Origin: Lasiosphaeria ovina
Lineage: Eukaryota > Ascomycota > Sordariomycetes > Sordariales > Lasiosphaeriaceae
Assembly: GCA_033439765.1 (NCBI GenBank)
Contig: JAULSN010000007.1
Span: forward strand, 2,108,001-2,172,000
Direction: 5' to 3'
DNA: 64,000 nt
Shown here piece by piece: positions 45,149 to 55,118 of the stretch (the stretch's first letter is position 1; each line of letters starts with the position of its first letter). The notes beneath the pieces are model-generated. The model was not told where the DNA came from. It did no database searches and saw only the letters and a list, made by a program, of their open reading frames with translations. A program made the translations under genes and the position numbers.

Positions 45149-46400
45149 GATGGGCTATCTGGAGTCTTGTTCACCGGCAACGGGTTGAGAAGCCGCGATA
45201 GCGGTGTTGGTCATCAAGGTGATCCGATGGCTCGTCAGGGAGGACTCCGAGGCTCGAGACGTCGACCGTCTGGAGGGCGGAAAATAAAGAATGCAGCGAG
45301 CGGGACCGTCAACGTATGCACCGGAAGTCATGGGTGTTTGGCCCCAATGCCCAAACTAAAAACCAAACTCTGCAATGGCAAGATGTAGGGCCATGCACTG
45401 CTCATACACAGAGCAGTCTCGCTGAAAATATGGGACTTCCTATTCAGAAAGCAGCCCAGAAATGTTGCAATTTCGTGAACTTTTTTTCGGTGCGGCTGGA
45501 AACTATCCGTAGAAGCCACTTGTAACAAGTGACCAGCCTTCCATTCCGAGCCGCGCCAAGACGCTCGTCCTTCCCTCAGGAAGAGGCCTTGGGCTGTCAG
45601 AGGCAAGGGGCCCCTGCGGCGAGGCTGGCACAAGCCCGATTCCCGATAACACCCCACTGGAGAGCGTCGTCCGTATGGGCTACAACGATACGGAGTACCA
45701 GTTTACAAGTTCCGAAGAATAAAGACAAACAGGGAACCCAAAATGATGCGCCCGTCTTGAATAATAACTATGGTCCCCGATAGTGCGGATATTTATTTCT
45801 AATATCCTCTGGTTTTAAACTACATACTGTATATATCACCTGGTCTACTAGCATACCCGCTCTCACCAAAACCGTGGCCGGGGTTCTCTTCATGAAACGG
45901 GCGAAGACGCCTGGCGAGTCATTCTGGTGTATGGGGGCGCTAGCAGTTGGAGACAGCCTTGCCTTGGACAGCTTGGACTGCTTTGAACAGCTAGCCTGTT
46001 CACTTGAACATGCACTACAACGTGTAAGTAGAGGCCGGTGCTCGGTAATCCATAATACGGAAGTAGCCGTTAAACGTTTCGACCAAATATTGGTTTAGCC
46101 GCCTGATGAGGTCACCGTGCACAAGCTTTCGTTCTTCCCGTCAGTTGGTTGGTCTGGACCCACACTGTCATCGCTGCTGCTCGTCGGAGCATGCCCTAAA
46201 AAAACACTTTACAGCGTGCTCCGTTCGAGAGGGTTGGTCTATTGCGTCGCTGACCTGCCTTTTCCTCCCGAAATCGCCGCCCTCTCGCGGGGCAGAAGAG
46301 GGCTGCCGTCTGCATCCACTGCTCCCGTCGACAGCTAAGGAATATTTGCGACGCAGCTTCGAGTTTTTGCTGCCGCGCCAACACGGCAACAGCAAGCAAC
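45149..46400. promoter_or_regulatory. Divergent promoter region between golgin and Lunapark genes
   Basis: 1.25 kb between two divergent secretory-pathway genes. It contains TACGGAGTA at 45689-45697. No TATA box or other site is evident, and no gene is supported. Confidence 0.5.
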
Positions 46401-47683
46401 ATGATCTCGTTCTGGCCATGGAAGGTATGCGCCACATCTTTCGTCTGTTCCTCTCTATGACAAACCTACGGAGTGGTTCTAGGTAGAATTGCCTCGGACA
46501 CGAGCTGACTTTTCCCCCGTTGAACCTGCAGCGCGACGACTCTTCCCCGGCGTCGTTTGAGAAGACGCTCTCGACGCTGTCGACCAAGATCGCCGCCACC
46601 CAGGCACAGCTCGACAAGGCCCGCGCAACCCTCCGACGAGTCAAGGTTCTCTCGACGCTCTACCTGGGCTTCGCATACCTGGTGTACACTATCGTGCTCC
46701 TGCTGGTCGTCGGATGGCAGAACATGGGCGCTCTGGAGTGGACGGGCATGGCCGGCGGGCCTGTGTTGATCTACCTCGTCCGCGCCGCCTCGTCCGCTGT
46801 CTTCAACTACCGCATCGACCGCCTCAGCGCGCGCCTCAAGGCCCGCCAGACGGAGCGCGCCAAGACCATCCAGAAACTCAAGGACGCAACCAAGTACGAC
46901 TCGACCCTCGAGCTGCTCGAGAAGTACGGCGGGCCCGAGAACAAGGCCAAGAAGGGCAAGAAGAAGGGCGGCCCCGACGGCGACGACAACAGCAGCAATG
47001 ATGAGAACAGGGGCAAGCAGGGCCAAGGAAGGCTGCCGAACCGCACCAACCTACCGCCACCACCCACGGCCAACATCCAGCGATCACCCATCCCGTCAAA
47101 CCCGAGCACGCCCCAACCACGGCCTCGTTCGGCCCTGGGCACCCCAGCCGGGCAGCACTCGCCGCCACCCGAGGCACTAGACGCCTCGGCCGAGTTCGCG
47201 CCCAACGCCTACGACGGACGGCCCCCGTCGTCTTCGGCGTCGTACACGCAGTACCCGCCCGCGCCCATGTTGCCGGCTGCCGAGTCGCACTGGTACGACC
47301 GGATCCTGGACACGCTGCTGGGCGAGGACGAGACGGCGGCCAAGAACAGGATCGTTCTGATCTGCGGCCGCTGCCGGCTGGTCAACGGGCAGGCGCCGCC
47401 GGGAACCAAGTCCCTCGCCGACCTCGGCACGTGGAAGTGCATGGCCTGTGGCGCCGTCAACGGCGAGATGGACGAGGGGAAGCGCATCGTCCAGGAGGTG
47501 CTCGGACGTCGCTCCGCCGCCGGTGCCCAGGCATCCGCGGCGGCTACAGATGGCGACGACGATGACGAGGCCGAGGATGCCGCTGGAAACTCGAGCGACG
47601 TGGTCGAGGTCGACAAGTACGACGCCTCCTCGGGGATCTCTGAAGGCTCCCGGAGACGTAAGGGGAAGAAACAGCAAAACTGA
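46401..47683 (+). CDS. LNP1: Lunapark ER three-way-junction protein
   Basis: Two exons, join(46401..46424, 46532..47683), give 391 aa. The 24-nt first exon encodes MISFWPWK, typical of fungal Lunapark, and the 107-nt intron ends in TGCAG. A short coiled coil (FEKTLSTLSTKIAATQAQLD) is followed by two membrane segments (about 48-72 and 80-104). A basic coiled region (RLKARQTERAKTIQKLKDAT) and a Pro-rich linker come next. The Lunapark zinc ribbon is C286-X2-C289-X21-C311-X2-C314. The tail is acidic, then basic. The protein sits at ER three-way junctions and opposes atlastin/Sey1-driven fusion to shape the tubular network. Length, order and zinc residues are standard. The start is fixed by the conserved first exon. 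Confidence 0.93.
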
Positions 47684-48394
47684 TTCATATACGCGGATAC
47701 ACCACTTCTATTTTTCTATTTGGCTGCATTCATGGGGGCAATCTACCTGCTGTTGTCGCCGGTCTCTTTTGTTAGGTTTTGTGCGATTTCCTTCGTTGAT
47801 ACCACCTCTAGGCTACATAGGTTATGTAGACCGGTACTCGGTTCTCTTCTCTTGCCGTTGACATCGCTGTTACCGCTGGGTTCTTTGTGAGTGATTATCT
47901 TACACTGTGAATACCTGCTTCCTGTTGCATTTTAGCATCAAGTGCCTCTGAGATTCCGCAACTCAGGAATATCAACAGCGGGATTGTGCTCTAGGGATTG
48001 TTAAACTAGTAAGGAAAATGGGGCACTAGTCAATAGCGGCGGCCTCTTTGTTTGGGATGCTTCTACTGACGACAAAGGGTTTTGCGATCTCGGTTTTACT
48101 CGGCAAGTACACGGTACAGGAACACAATAGGGGGTTTCTTTGGTGGAAGCTCAGAGCAAGCCATGCTGCGGCTTTGTCTGCAAGCAACAGCGTCGTGACT
48201 CGTGGTTATTCTAGAGATTAGACGGGTATATGGCCGCATACCGGCCGTTCTTGAAATTCTTCTATATAAATGGTCCGAATTGTCCGTCTTGGGATTGGGA
48301 ATCATCATCCTCTCCACCGCTCTCGACTTGCAACGTGGTCTGCATAAGATTCACGCCGCGCTCCATCGAACTTCACTCAATTAACACAGCCAAG
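47684..48394. other. Spacer upstream of the charged-protein run
   Basis: 3' flank of Lunapark and promoter of the next gene. TATATAAAT at 48263-48271 lies 123 nt before ATG 48395 and is a credible TATA box. Nothing else is seen. Confidence 0.5.
48263..48271 (+). promoter_or_regulatory. TATA box (TATATAAAT)
   Basis: Positioned 123 nt upstream of ATG 48395, within the range seen for the other TATA-driven genes further right. Confidence 0.55.
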
Positions 48395-49486
48395 ATGACT
48401 TTCACCTGCACGCTCTGCGGCGGCAGCTGCGCAGACGAGTGCTTTGCGAAGCACAACGGGGGGGACAACGGCGACTTCTCGTGCCACAACCCCTCGTGCA
48501 AACTGCACAAGGGCAGCACTATCAGCTACAGGAAGAAGATCTACCCCTATTCCGAGCTCGGGCGCCTGAAGAGGGAGTCAGGGGCTAACAAGGTCCACTA
48601 CAACCACCCCGACGATAAATCCGACAACCCGAGAGCCCCCCGGGAGTACAACACCCCATCCTATCTGCATCCCAGAAACAGGGGTCCTCCCGCCCGGCCG
48701 AACCGCGCAGACATGGACAAGGACAAGGCCAGAAACCAGTACGCCTCGGGTGTCGACGACGACGACGACGAGGACTACTACTCTGACGACGTCGGCGAGA
48801 AGCGGCGGCAGCGGCGCGCGGCAGCGGGGCTCGACAAGGCGTTTGAGGACCTGAACATTGACGAGGACTCGTACGTGGAGCAGGTGCGGCGGAAGCGGCG
48901 CGAGTCTGCAGCCCCCGCCGAGTTCGGCGCCGCGTACCCCAAGGCCGGGCCCAGCTACACCGAGGCCAAGCAGGACCGCGGGCGCGCCGCCGCTGACAAG
49001 TACTTTGGCCCGGCCAGGTTCCCGCCGCGCCCGCCCGGGTACGACCCCGGCGCCGCTGGATACCGCCCCGACCGGGTCCGCGACTGGGGCCGCGGCGCCG
49101 ACACTGCGACGCGTGGCCGTCCGCCTTCCCGTGTTGTTGATGATGATGATGGCGACGACGAGGCCGCGTACAAGCCGACTCAGCCGCCGGGACGCGAGCG
49201 CGAGCGCTCTCGACGGCCGTCTTCGTTAGGCGATGATGGTGGTGATGATGACAAGCGCCGCCGGAGGAGACCAGGCCAGCCGGATCCAAACGCGCCGCGC
49301 TACCGCCGCCCAAGCTCCGCGTACGACCGCGACGGGTTCACGTTCACGCACATTGGCAAGCCGGACAGGGAGGAGGAGGACAGGAAGCGGAAGCAGGCCA
49401 AGTGGGCCCAGGTCAAGATCGAAATGCAGGCTCAGGAGGATAAGGAGGGTCGTGATGAGGACAGGAAGAGGGGGTCGAGGAGGTAA
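48395..49486 (+). CDS. Unrecognised Cys-rich N-terminus plus charged disordered protein
   Basis: A single exon encodes 363 aa. The start is the first ATG after the TATA box (MTFTCTLCGG). The first 45 residues hold a compact set of Cys and His (CTLCGGSCADEC, HNGG, CHNPSCKLH) that could bind zinc; the pattern matches no family I recognise. The remainder is strongly charged: KRRQRRAAAGLDKAFEDLNI, a repeated DDDDDE patch, Arg/Asp stretches, and an Arg/Lys/Glu-rich end (DREEEDRKRKQAKWAQVKIE). It contains no membrane segment. It opens a run of + strand intronless genes for low-complexity proteins. Function unknown. Confidence 0.75.
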   Translation: MTFTCTLCGGSCADECFAKHNGGDNGDFSCHNPSCKLHKGSTISYRKKIYPYSELGRLKRESGANKVHYNHPDDKSDNPRAPREYNTPSYLHPRNRGPPARPNRADMDKDKARNQYASGVDDDDDEDYYSDDVGEKRRQRRAAAGLDKAFEDLNIDEDSYVEQVRRKRRESAAPAEFGAAYPKAGPSYTEAKQDRGRAAADKYFGPARFPPRPPGYDPGAAGYRPDRVRDWGRGADTATRGRPPSRVVDDDDGDDEAAYKPTQPPGRERERSRRPSSLGDDGGDDDKRRRRRPGQPDPNAPRYRRPSSAYDRDGFTFTHIGKPDREEEDRKRKQAKWAQVKIEMQAQEDKEGRDEDRKRGSRR

Positions 49487-50919
49487 TTACCTAACTTGCC
49501 CCCTTGTGTCCTTTTTCTTTCTTTTTTCCTCCTGCCCTTTTCCCCCCCTTTTCCTTCTTTCCTAGTTTAAAACCTGAAAAAGAAAAAGTACAAAAACAGA
49601 TCGGCAACTAGCCTATTAAATTGATGAATACAATTCGTGTGCCGTATAATTAAGCCCCCCCTTTTCCTCGTTTCTTTTTCCTGCGTGTCATATTCTCCTT
49701 TCCTTGCTTTTCTTTTATTTTCTTTTGCGTTTCAAAGCTTACAAAAGGAAAGCCGAATAACGACTCCAGAGAGCTTCCAGCCAAACCAGCGGCCAGCCAA
49801 ATAGATTCGTGTGTATAATTCGTGTGTCTTGTATTTTCCGCCTTTTCTGCTCCTGTTCCGTGACTTAAATCCATTACATCACTTCTGGCCTTTTGAGTGG
49901 GACAATTCGCATCATGGACCGAATAGAAATCCAAGTAAAAAACTCTGAAGGACATGTGCCCGATTCTTTAAATAGCATTGTGATTTTATGACTTTAATTC
50001 GTAGATTCTGCCTCTGCTGGCGTGTTTCAGAAGTGCACTTTCAGCGTGTACCTGAGTAGCTGAGACAAGAGAGCGACCACGTCGGCACCTAGGGTGCCTG
50101 ACTGCCTGGGCTGTTGCTTACTTGGCTGGTCTCTCCGCCAAGAGCCACAGGTTAGCAGGGCGTCAGGTAGAATTGTGTTTTATTGTCGGGTGTTTCAGTT
50201 TGCTGGGGGACGGGCCGGTGGGCAGGACGGTGACCTCTTCCGTCTCACCACGTAGCTGCCCGCCGTGGAGCCAAGGTGGTGGGCAAATCAGGAGCCGGTC
50301 CGATATCTGCCTCACCCTATCCGACGCCCAATTAGGACGTACAAGAGCTGCAAAAGTTGCCACGCGTTTAATTAACAAAAATGCCCGGTGTTCGCGTCGG
50401 ATACCTACGAGTCCGTCGATGATGAAAGTGCACCACACACGGGCAGCCGAAGCCTGACGGTGTGTTGGCACGCTACTGGCCAGCAACCGCTTCCCTCCGC
50501 CCTGCCTAGCCGGCCACTGGCACTGGGCACCACCACACCACTACCTCACCTCGGCCCCATGGCGACCTGACCACGGTTGCCACTTGGGCTGCAATTGAAA
50601 TTGCAGGCCATGGCTCTGCAACTTTTTCAATCTTTATTTCCAAACAAAACCCCCGGCCCCTTATTTGAGTCTCGCTGTCCTGGCTGAGCTCTTCTCTGTT
50701 TCTTCTCCTTCTTCTTTCTCTGCTACCCAGCAATCGCACCAGCACATTCAAACACACCCACACAGTTTTCAGAGTCGTCAGGATGGTTATTTTCAATTTT
50801 CCACGCCGACTCCTCCACTACCACACCGCCGCCGCCACCACCAATGCCAATACCCCAGACCCTCTCCACCATTCTTCTAATAGGAGCAGCAGCAGAGCTA
50901 CACGCGACCCCAGCACAAT
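49487..50919. other. 1.4 kb intergenic spacer
   Basis: No gene is supported. Pyrimidine-rich stretches follow the upstream stop (49500-49565) and precede the next gene (50690-50720). Short frames look random. Confidence 0.5.
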
Positions 50920-53739
50920 ATGGATCCCTGGGACTCCTCCCACGCCAACGCCGACGCCATCGCCGTCGACAACAATGACGGCAATACCACTGCCCCCACG
51001 ACGGACTGGGACTCCGGCGACAGCGAGGGGGTTGACTATGTTTACAAGGCCAGGAGGAGGAGCTTTGAAAAAGGCTCTGCCAAGGCCATCAAGAGCAGCC
51101 CCCCGGGACGGCAGAGATCATCGCGAGACCGAGCCAAGGTCCCCGCAAAGGGCATCGCCATCCGCTGCACATGCGGAGCGGCTGAGGCGGCGGCGGCGGC
51201 GGCGGCGGCGGCGGCTCGTCGGGCGGCCGGCCACGGTGGTGGTTACCACAGCAACAACGAGTCGACCGCTTTCGAGGAGGATGACACTGATGTCGAGGAG
51301 AATCACACGGAGTACGCGTGCCACGGTGCTGCCGCCGCAGACGCCGCCAAACAAGGTTATGGTCGCCGACTCTCTGCGCACCACCGAGGAGGCCGCCGCG
51401 GCAGCACAGAGGCGGAGCGCGAGGATACGGGCGAGGATGGCACTGGCAAGGACCGCGGCGTCGGAAACGGCGGGCGCGGTGATGGTGGCGGCGGCGGGAA
51501 GAAGATGACGTCGCCCAGCGGGAAGAAGCTGCCTAGCAAGAACAGGAAGCGGACCCCCTACATCGAGGAATACCCCGGCGAGCCACGCCGGCCCGTGATC
51601 CTCCTGAGAGAGCACAAGCTTCCCCGCAGGTTTTCAACCTCGGATGCGAAGCACATGCGCGATCTCGAGGATCGCCCGGCCTCGGTGTCGGGGGGTTCAC
51701 GCGGGAGGTCCCCTCCGTCGTTCGCAGGAAAGCGTCTGCCGCCGGCGTGGGTGGCGTCGCCTTCGCCGACCCACAAGTCACCAAAGCACCAGATCCTAGT
51801 CAACGCCGCCAAGCACCGGTCCGACCTCGACGACAACTCGCAGTCCGAGTCGGAGCGCGAGCCCACCACCCCACGCCACCGCCATCGCCAGCATCAGCAC
51901 CACCCCGGCCATGTTGACGGCGGGGCTGGACACACGTCGACGGCGACTGGCACTGCCATTCCCGTGCCGGCTTCCACGGTCGCCCGGAGCTCTGCCTGGA
52001 CCAGCCACTACAGCCGTGAACAGCAAGAGCCGCAGTACTCGTCGTCGTGGCCGATGCAGAGCGGAGCCCACTACCCGCAAAACACCAGCCGCAAGAGACG
52101 CAGCAGACACTGCGACCAGGGTGGTGACGATGTTGTCGGTGGCGGCGGCTACGAGAGCGAGGACGAGAGCGACGACCAGCTCTCAGCACGCCGCCGCGAC
52201 CGCAACCATGGCACCCATCACCCCCACCACCAACACCACTACGACAACCCCGACGAGGAGGACAGGGGCACGTTTGCCAGCACCACCGGCGTCGCTGAAA
52301 ACGCACGCCAGTCTCGGCAGCGGCCTCACGCATCTCCTCCCCCGCCGCCGATCCACGTCAAGGCGCCGCACCGGCGGCCGCGGCAGCACTCGCCGCTGCG
52401 GCCCGTGACGGTGGCCAGCCGGCGCAGCTTCGCCACCGGCGCCAGGGGCCGGTCGCCGACGGGCACCGAGTTCTGCGAGATCTGGCGCGGCCGCCCCGAG
52501 GACTGGGAGTCGCCCTACAACTCGGACCTCGACGTCGGCGGCGACGACGACGACGACGACGACCCGGGCCTGCTGCTGCTGGACGAAACGCCGCGGCACC
52601 AGCCCGCCCTGCTGCCCCCGCCCGCCCCGTCCACGCGCCGCTCGGCCTCGAGGACCACGCTGGGAAGAGGCGGCGCAAAGTCGCTGCTGTCCACCCGCCG
52701 GTCGTTCTCGCGGTCGCGGTCGCGGTCGCGATCCCTTGCGCCCGCCCGCTCGCGGGGCCGCTCCAGCCGCAGGCGTGTGGTGGCGACGCCGGCGCCGGCG
52801 GTGGCAGCCGAGTATGTCGACGCCAGCGGCATGGAGCTCGGGCCGTTTTTGCTGCTCGACGGGCCGCCGTGCGCGTCGCCGTCGCCGCTGCACGAGACGA
52901 GGAGCCGCTCGGTGCTCTCGCGCGGATGGGGCCTCGAGCAGGACCCAGACCTTGACAGCGAGTGGGAGCGGCAACGCAGGCTCGTGCGGCAGGAGCCGTC
53001 GCGCGGCAGCACCCGCCACCGCGAGTCGGCGCCTCCGCCGCTCGCCGCCTGGGAGCTGGAGATTCTGCCGCCCCGGCGACGGCGGGAGGACGTCCGGCCG
53101 TCGCGCCGGTGGACTATCGACAGCCACTACCCTGGCGCTGGGAGCTACTACAATGTGGCCAACCTTGACTTTACCAACAACAACAGCTATGACGGCGGCT
53201 ACAATCACCACAACACCTTGAACAACATCAACAATAATCACCCACACCACCGCGACCAGTACAACGACACCCCCTTCAAATTCAGCAACAGCAACGCACT
53301 CACCCCCATGTTTGCCAAGCCTGAGGTTATCATCGCTGCTCCTGCCCCTGCACCACCACCTCCGCCTCCTCCACCACCAGCAGCAGCCCCGCCCCAACTA
53401 AACTTGCGCGGCGGCGGCGGCGGCGGCGGTGGACACGACAAGAGTGAACACAGCAGCAGCGCCTGGCGCCGCGGCGTGTCGCGCGGGCCCGTCTTCTTCG
53501 CGGCCCGCCGCACGCGCGAGTTCTTGTGCCCGCAGCCCAAGCGCACCGCCCCGTCGGCGCGCTTCAACTTTGACGCCTGGGCTACCACGCGCAGCTCGCT
53601 CGCTCTGCCGCTGCTGTCTACTGTTGGCGGTAGTGGAAGTGGTGGAGGTGGTAGGAGCGGTGTGGGAAGGCAGAGGGGTGGGCTGGCGGCTGCGTCGAGG
53701 TCCGCGCTGTCGCTTGCTGCTTCTGCTGCTTTTCTTTGA
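50920..53739 (+). CDS. Unrecognised large low-complexity protein
   Basis: A single exon encodes 939 aa from ATG 50920 (MDPWDSSHAN). It is almost entirely low-complexity: an Ala run after CTCGA near residue 88, His/Asp/Ser-rich segments, an Asp run near 541-548, an RS-dipeptide block near 593-620 (RSFSRSRSRSRS), an Asn/His-rich segment near 750-785, a Pro/Ala run near 807-828 and a Gly8 run near 831-838. Possible short ordered patches are TEFCEIWRGRPEDWESPYNS (about 517-536) and RRTRE.LCPQP near the end. No membrane segment or domain is seen. The RS-block resembles splicing or RNA-granule proteins in composition only. Long overlapping frames in other phases result from GC-rich repeats and are not genes. 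Function unknown. Confidence 0.65.
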   Translation: MDPWDSSHANADAIAVDNNDGNTTAPTTDWDSGDSEGVDYVYKARRRSFEKGSAKAIKSSPPGRQRSSRDRAKVPAKGIAIRCTCGAAEAAAAAAAAAARRAAGHGGGYHSNNESTAFEEDDTDVEENHTEYACHGAAAADAAKQGYGRRLSAHHRGGRRGSTEAEREDTGEDGTGKDRGVGNGGRGDGGGGGKKMTSPSGKKLPSKNRKRTPYIEEYPGEPRRPVILLREHKLPRRFSTSDAKHMRDLEDRPASVSGGSRGRSPPSFAGKRLPPAWVASPSPTHKSPKHQILVNAAKHRSDLDDNSQSESEREPTTPRHRHRQHQHHPGHVDGGAGHTSTATGTAIPVPASTVARSSAWTSHYSREQQEPQYSSSWPMQSGAHYPQNTSRKRRSRHCDQGGDDVVGGGGYESEDESDDQLSARRRDRNHGTHHPHHQHHYDNPDEEDRGTFASTTGVAENARQSRQRPHASPPPPPIHVKAPHRRPRQHSPLRPVTVASRRSFATGARGRSPTGTEFCEIWRGRPEDWESPYNSDLDVGGDDDDDDDPGLLLLDETPRHQPALLPPPAPSTRRSASRTTLGRGGAKSLLSTRRSFSRSRSRSRSLAPARSRGRSSRRRVVATPAPAVAAEYVDASGMELGPFLLLDGPPCASPSPLHETRSRSVLSRGWGLEQDPDLDSEWERQRRLVRQEPSRGSTRHRESAPPPLAAWELEILPPRRRREDVRPSRRWTIDSHYPGAGSYYNVANLDFTNNNSYDGGYNHHNTLNNINNNHPHHRDQYNDTPFKFSNSNALTPMFAKPEVIIAAPAPAPPPPPPPPPAAAPPQLNLRGGGGGGGGHDKSEHSSSAWRRGVSRGPVFFAARRTREFLCPQPKRTAPSARFNFDAWATTRSSLALPLLSTVGGSGSGGGGRSGVGRQRGGLAAASRSALSLAASAAFL

Positions 53740-53844
53740 GTCGTTGATTAATCGGATGGGATATTGGTGTGATGGGGGCGATGAGAGGAGGAGAAGATAG
53801 TGAGATGGAGGATGGAGGATGAAGAGATTGGGGATGGAGAATGA

Positions 53845-53896
53845 GATGTTGATGTTGAGGTTGAGGTTGAGGTTGAGGTTGAGGTTGAGGTTGAGG
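53845..53896. repeat. (GAGGTT)n hexamer array
   Basis: About seven TTGAGG/GAGGTT units, preceded by GATGTT variants; 100 nt after the upstream stop. Confidence 0.9.
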
Positions 53897-54109
53897 ATGG
53901 AGAATGAGAGGCTGAACTAATATCTGTTTCGGTTGTCCAGGAGTCAGACGACAGAGAAGGAGATAGAGGTGATAAGGAGAAGAGAAAAGAAGACAAAAAA
54001 GAAAAGAGTTGGATTTCGGGCGTTTGGGCGTTTAGGAGTTTTGGGGTTGAGTATTTATTTGTTTTGGTGGTGGGAGGTTGTTTGCTTGTTTTACTGAAGA
54101 AGACAGTGG

Positions 54110-54240
54110 AGAAGAGAAGAAAGAGAAGAGAAGAAAGAGAAGAAAGAGAAGAGAAGAAAGAGAAGAAGAAGAAGAAGAAGAAGAAGAAGAAGAAGAAGAA
54201 GAAGAAAAAGAAGAAGAAGAAGAAGAATAAAAGAAAAAAG
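54110..54240. repeat. (AGA)n / GAAAGAGA purine tract
   Basis: 130 bp with G and A only, apart from a single T near the end. It begins with AGAGAAGAA variants and ends in a near-perfect GAA array. A Lys-rich frame through it is not a gene. Confidence 0.95.
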
Positions 54241-55118
54241 AACGCTAGAAAGAGGAGGACTGAATCACTTCGAGACTGCTAATAGTTATGGTTATGAGTA
54301 TACACGACGGCGGAGTTTTGCGCTTAGAGAGATTGGCACCACATAGCCCGTTTTTGCTTTTGCTTTTGGGTTTTCTCGGCTATTTCCTAGGTCATAATTG
54401 GTGTCCTTCAGGGGGATATGGCCGGGCACCAGCAACGCTCTTTACACAGATACATGTTTCTTATGTCATTGTCGTTTTAATAATTAGTATACCTAGTTAG
54501 CATCCCGTAGCTTTCAGTTCCATATTGGAGAGCATCGCTCGCTCTACTCAGTGGTAAACTCAGATTAATTAATGCTCTAATGGTCGTGACTTTGTATTTA
54601 TTGTGCTGCGGCGTGTGACCCCGGGACTTTTTCTGTCTGTCTGTATGTCTTGTCATCCGTTACATAGATTCGTGGCGTCGATTTGGGTTTGTGCGAGTGC
54701 GGCTGCTGACATCACATCGCTGACTTGGGTGTTGCGTTTCAAGATCAGCCCCTTTTCGGACAATTAAGTTAGCCTTGGACTCTCTAATTAAGAAATGGCA
54801 AAGAACAGCTATTGAGAGGTGACCGAGTCTCTCGGGGAATCCGGGGAGAGTCTGCTAGCCGCCCCTTTTAGAGCGGAAACCGTTGCTTGGTTCAGGGGTC
54901 TAGCCTGTCCCCCCATGTGTCAAGGTTGTGCGAGCCTCCGGGGAACGCCGTGCCACCTCTGGGTCCTTCAGGGGTTGGACATGGTCATGTAGCCTCTGGC
55001 TCCATACTTGAGGGGTAGGGCAGAGCCGATCTAGTTGGGATGAAGGTCGTGATTAGAAATCGCCGACTCCGGCTAGCCAAGGTCGGCCGCAGTTTGAACC
55101 CCTTGGTCGGTCTTCGAC

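Larger units (their letters stand above)
53740..55118. other. Spacer with two large microsatellites
   Basis: It contains (GAGGTT)n and (AGA)n arrays, followed by about 850 bp without recognisable features. Confidence 0.55.

Noticed and set aside
48585..49313. 242-codon minus-strand frame opposite the 48395 gene
   Set aside because: His and Arg runs are the antisense of Asp- and Arg-coding repeats in the real gene.
52183..53397. 404-codon minus-strand frame opposite the 939-aa gene
   Set aside because: Arg/Val-rich antisense reading of GC-rich repeats; no conserved motif, and the plus-strand frame has a natural start.
54064..54282. Lys-rich 72-codon frame
   Set aside because: A translation of the (AGA)n microsatellite.
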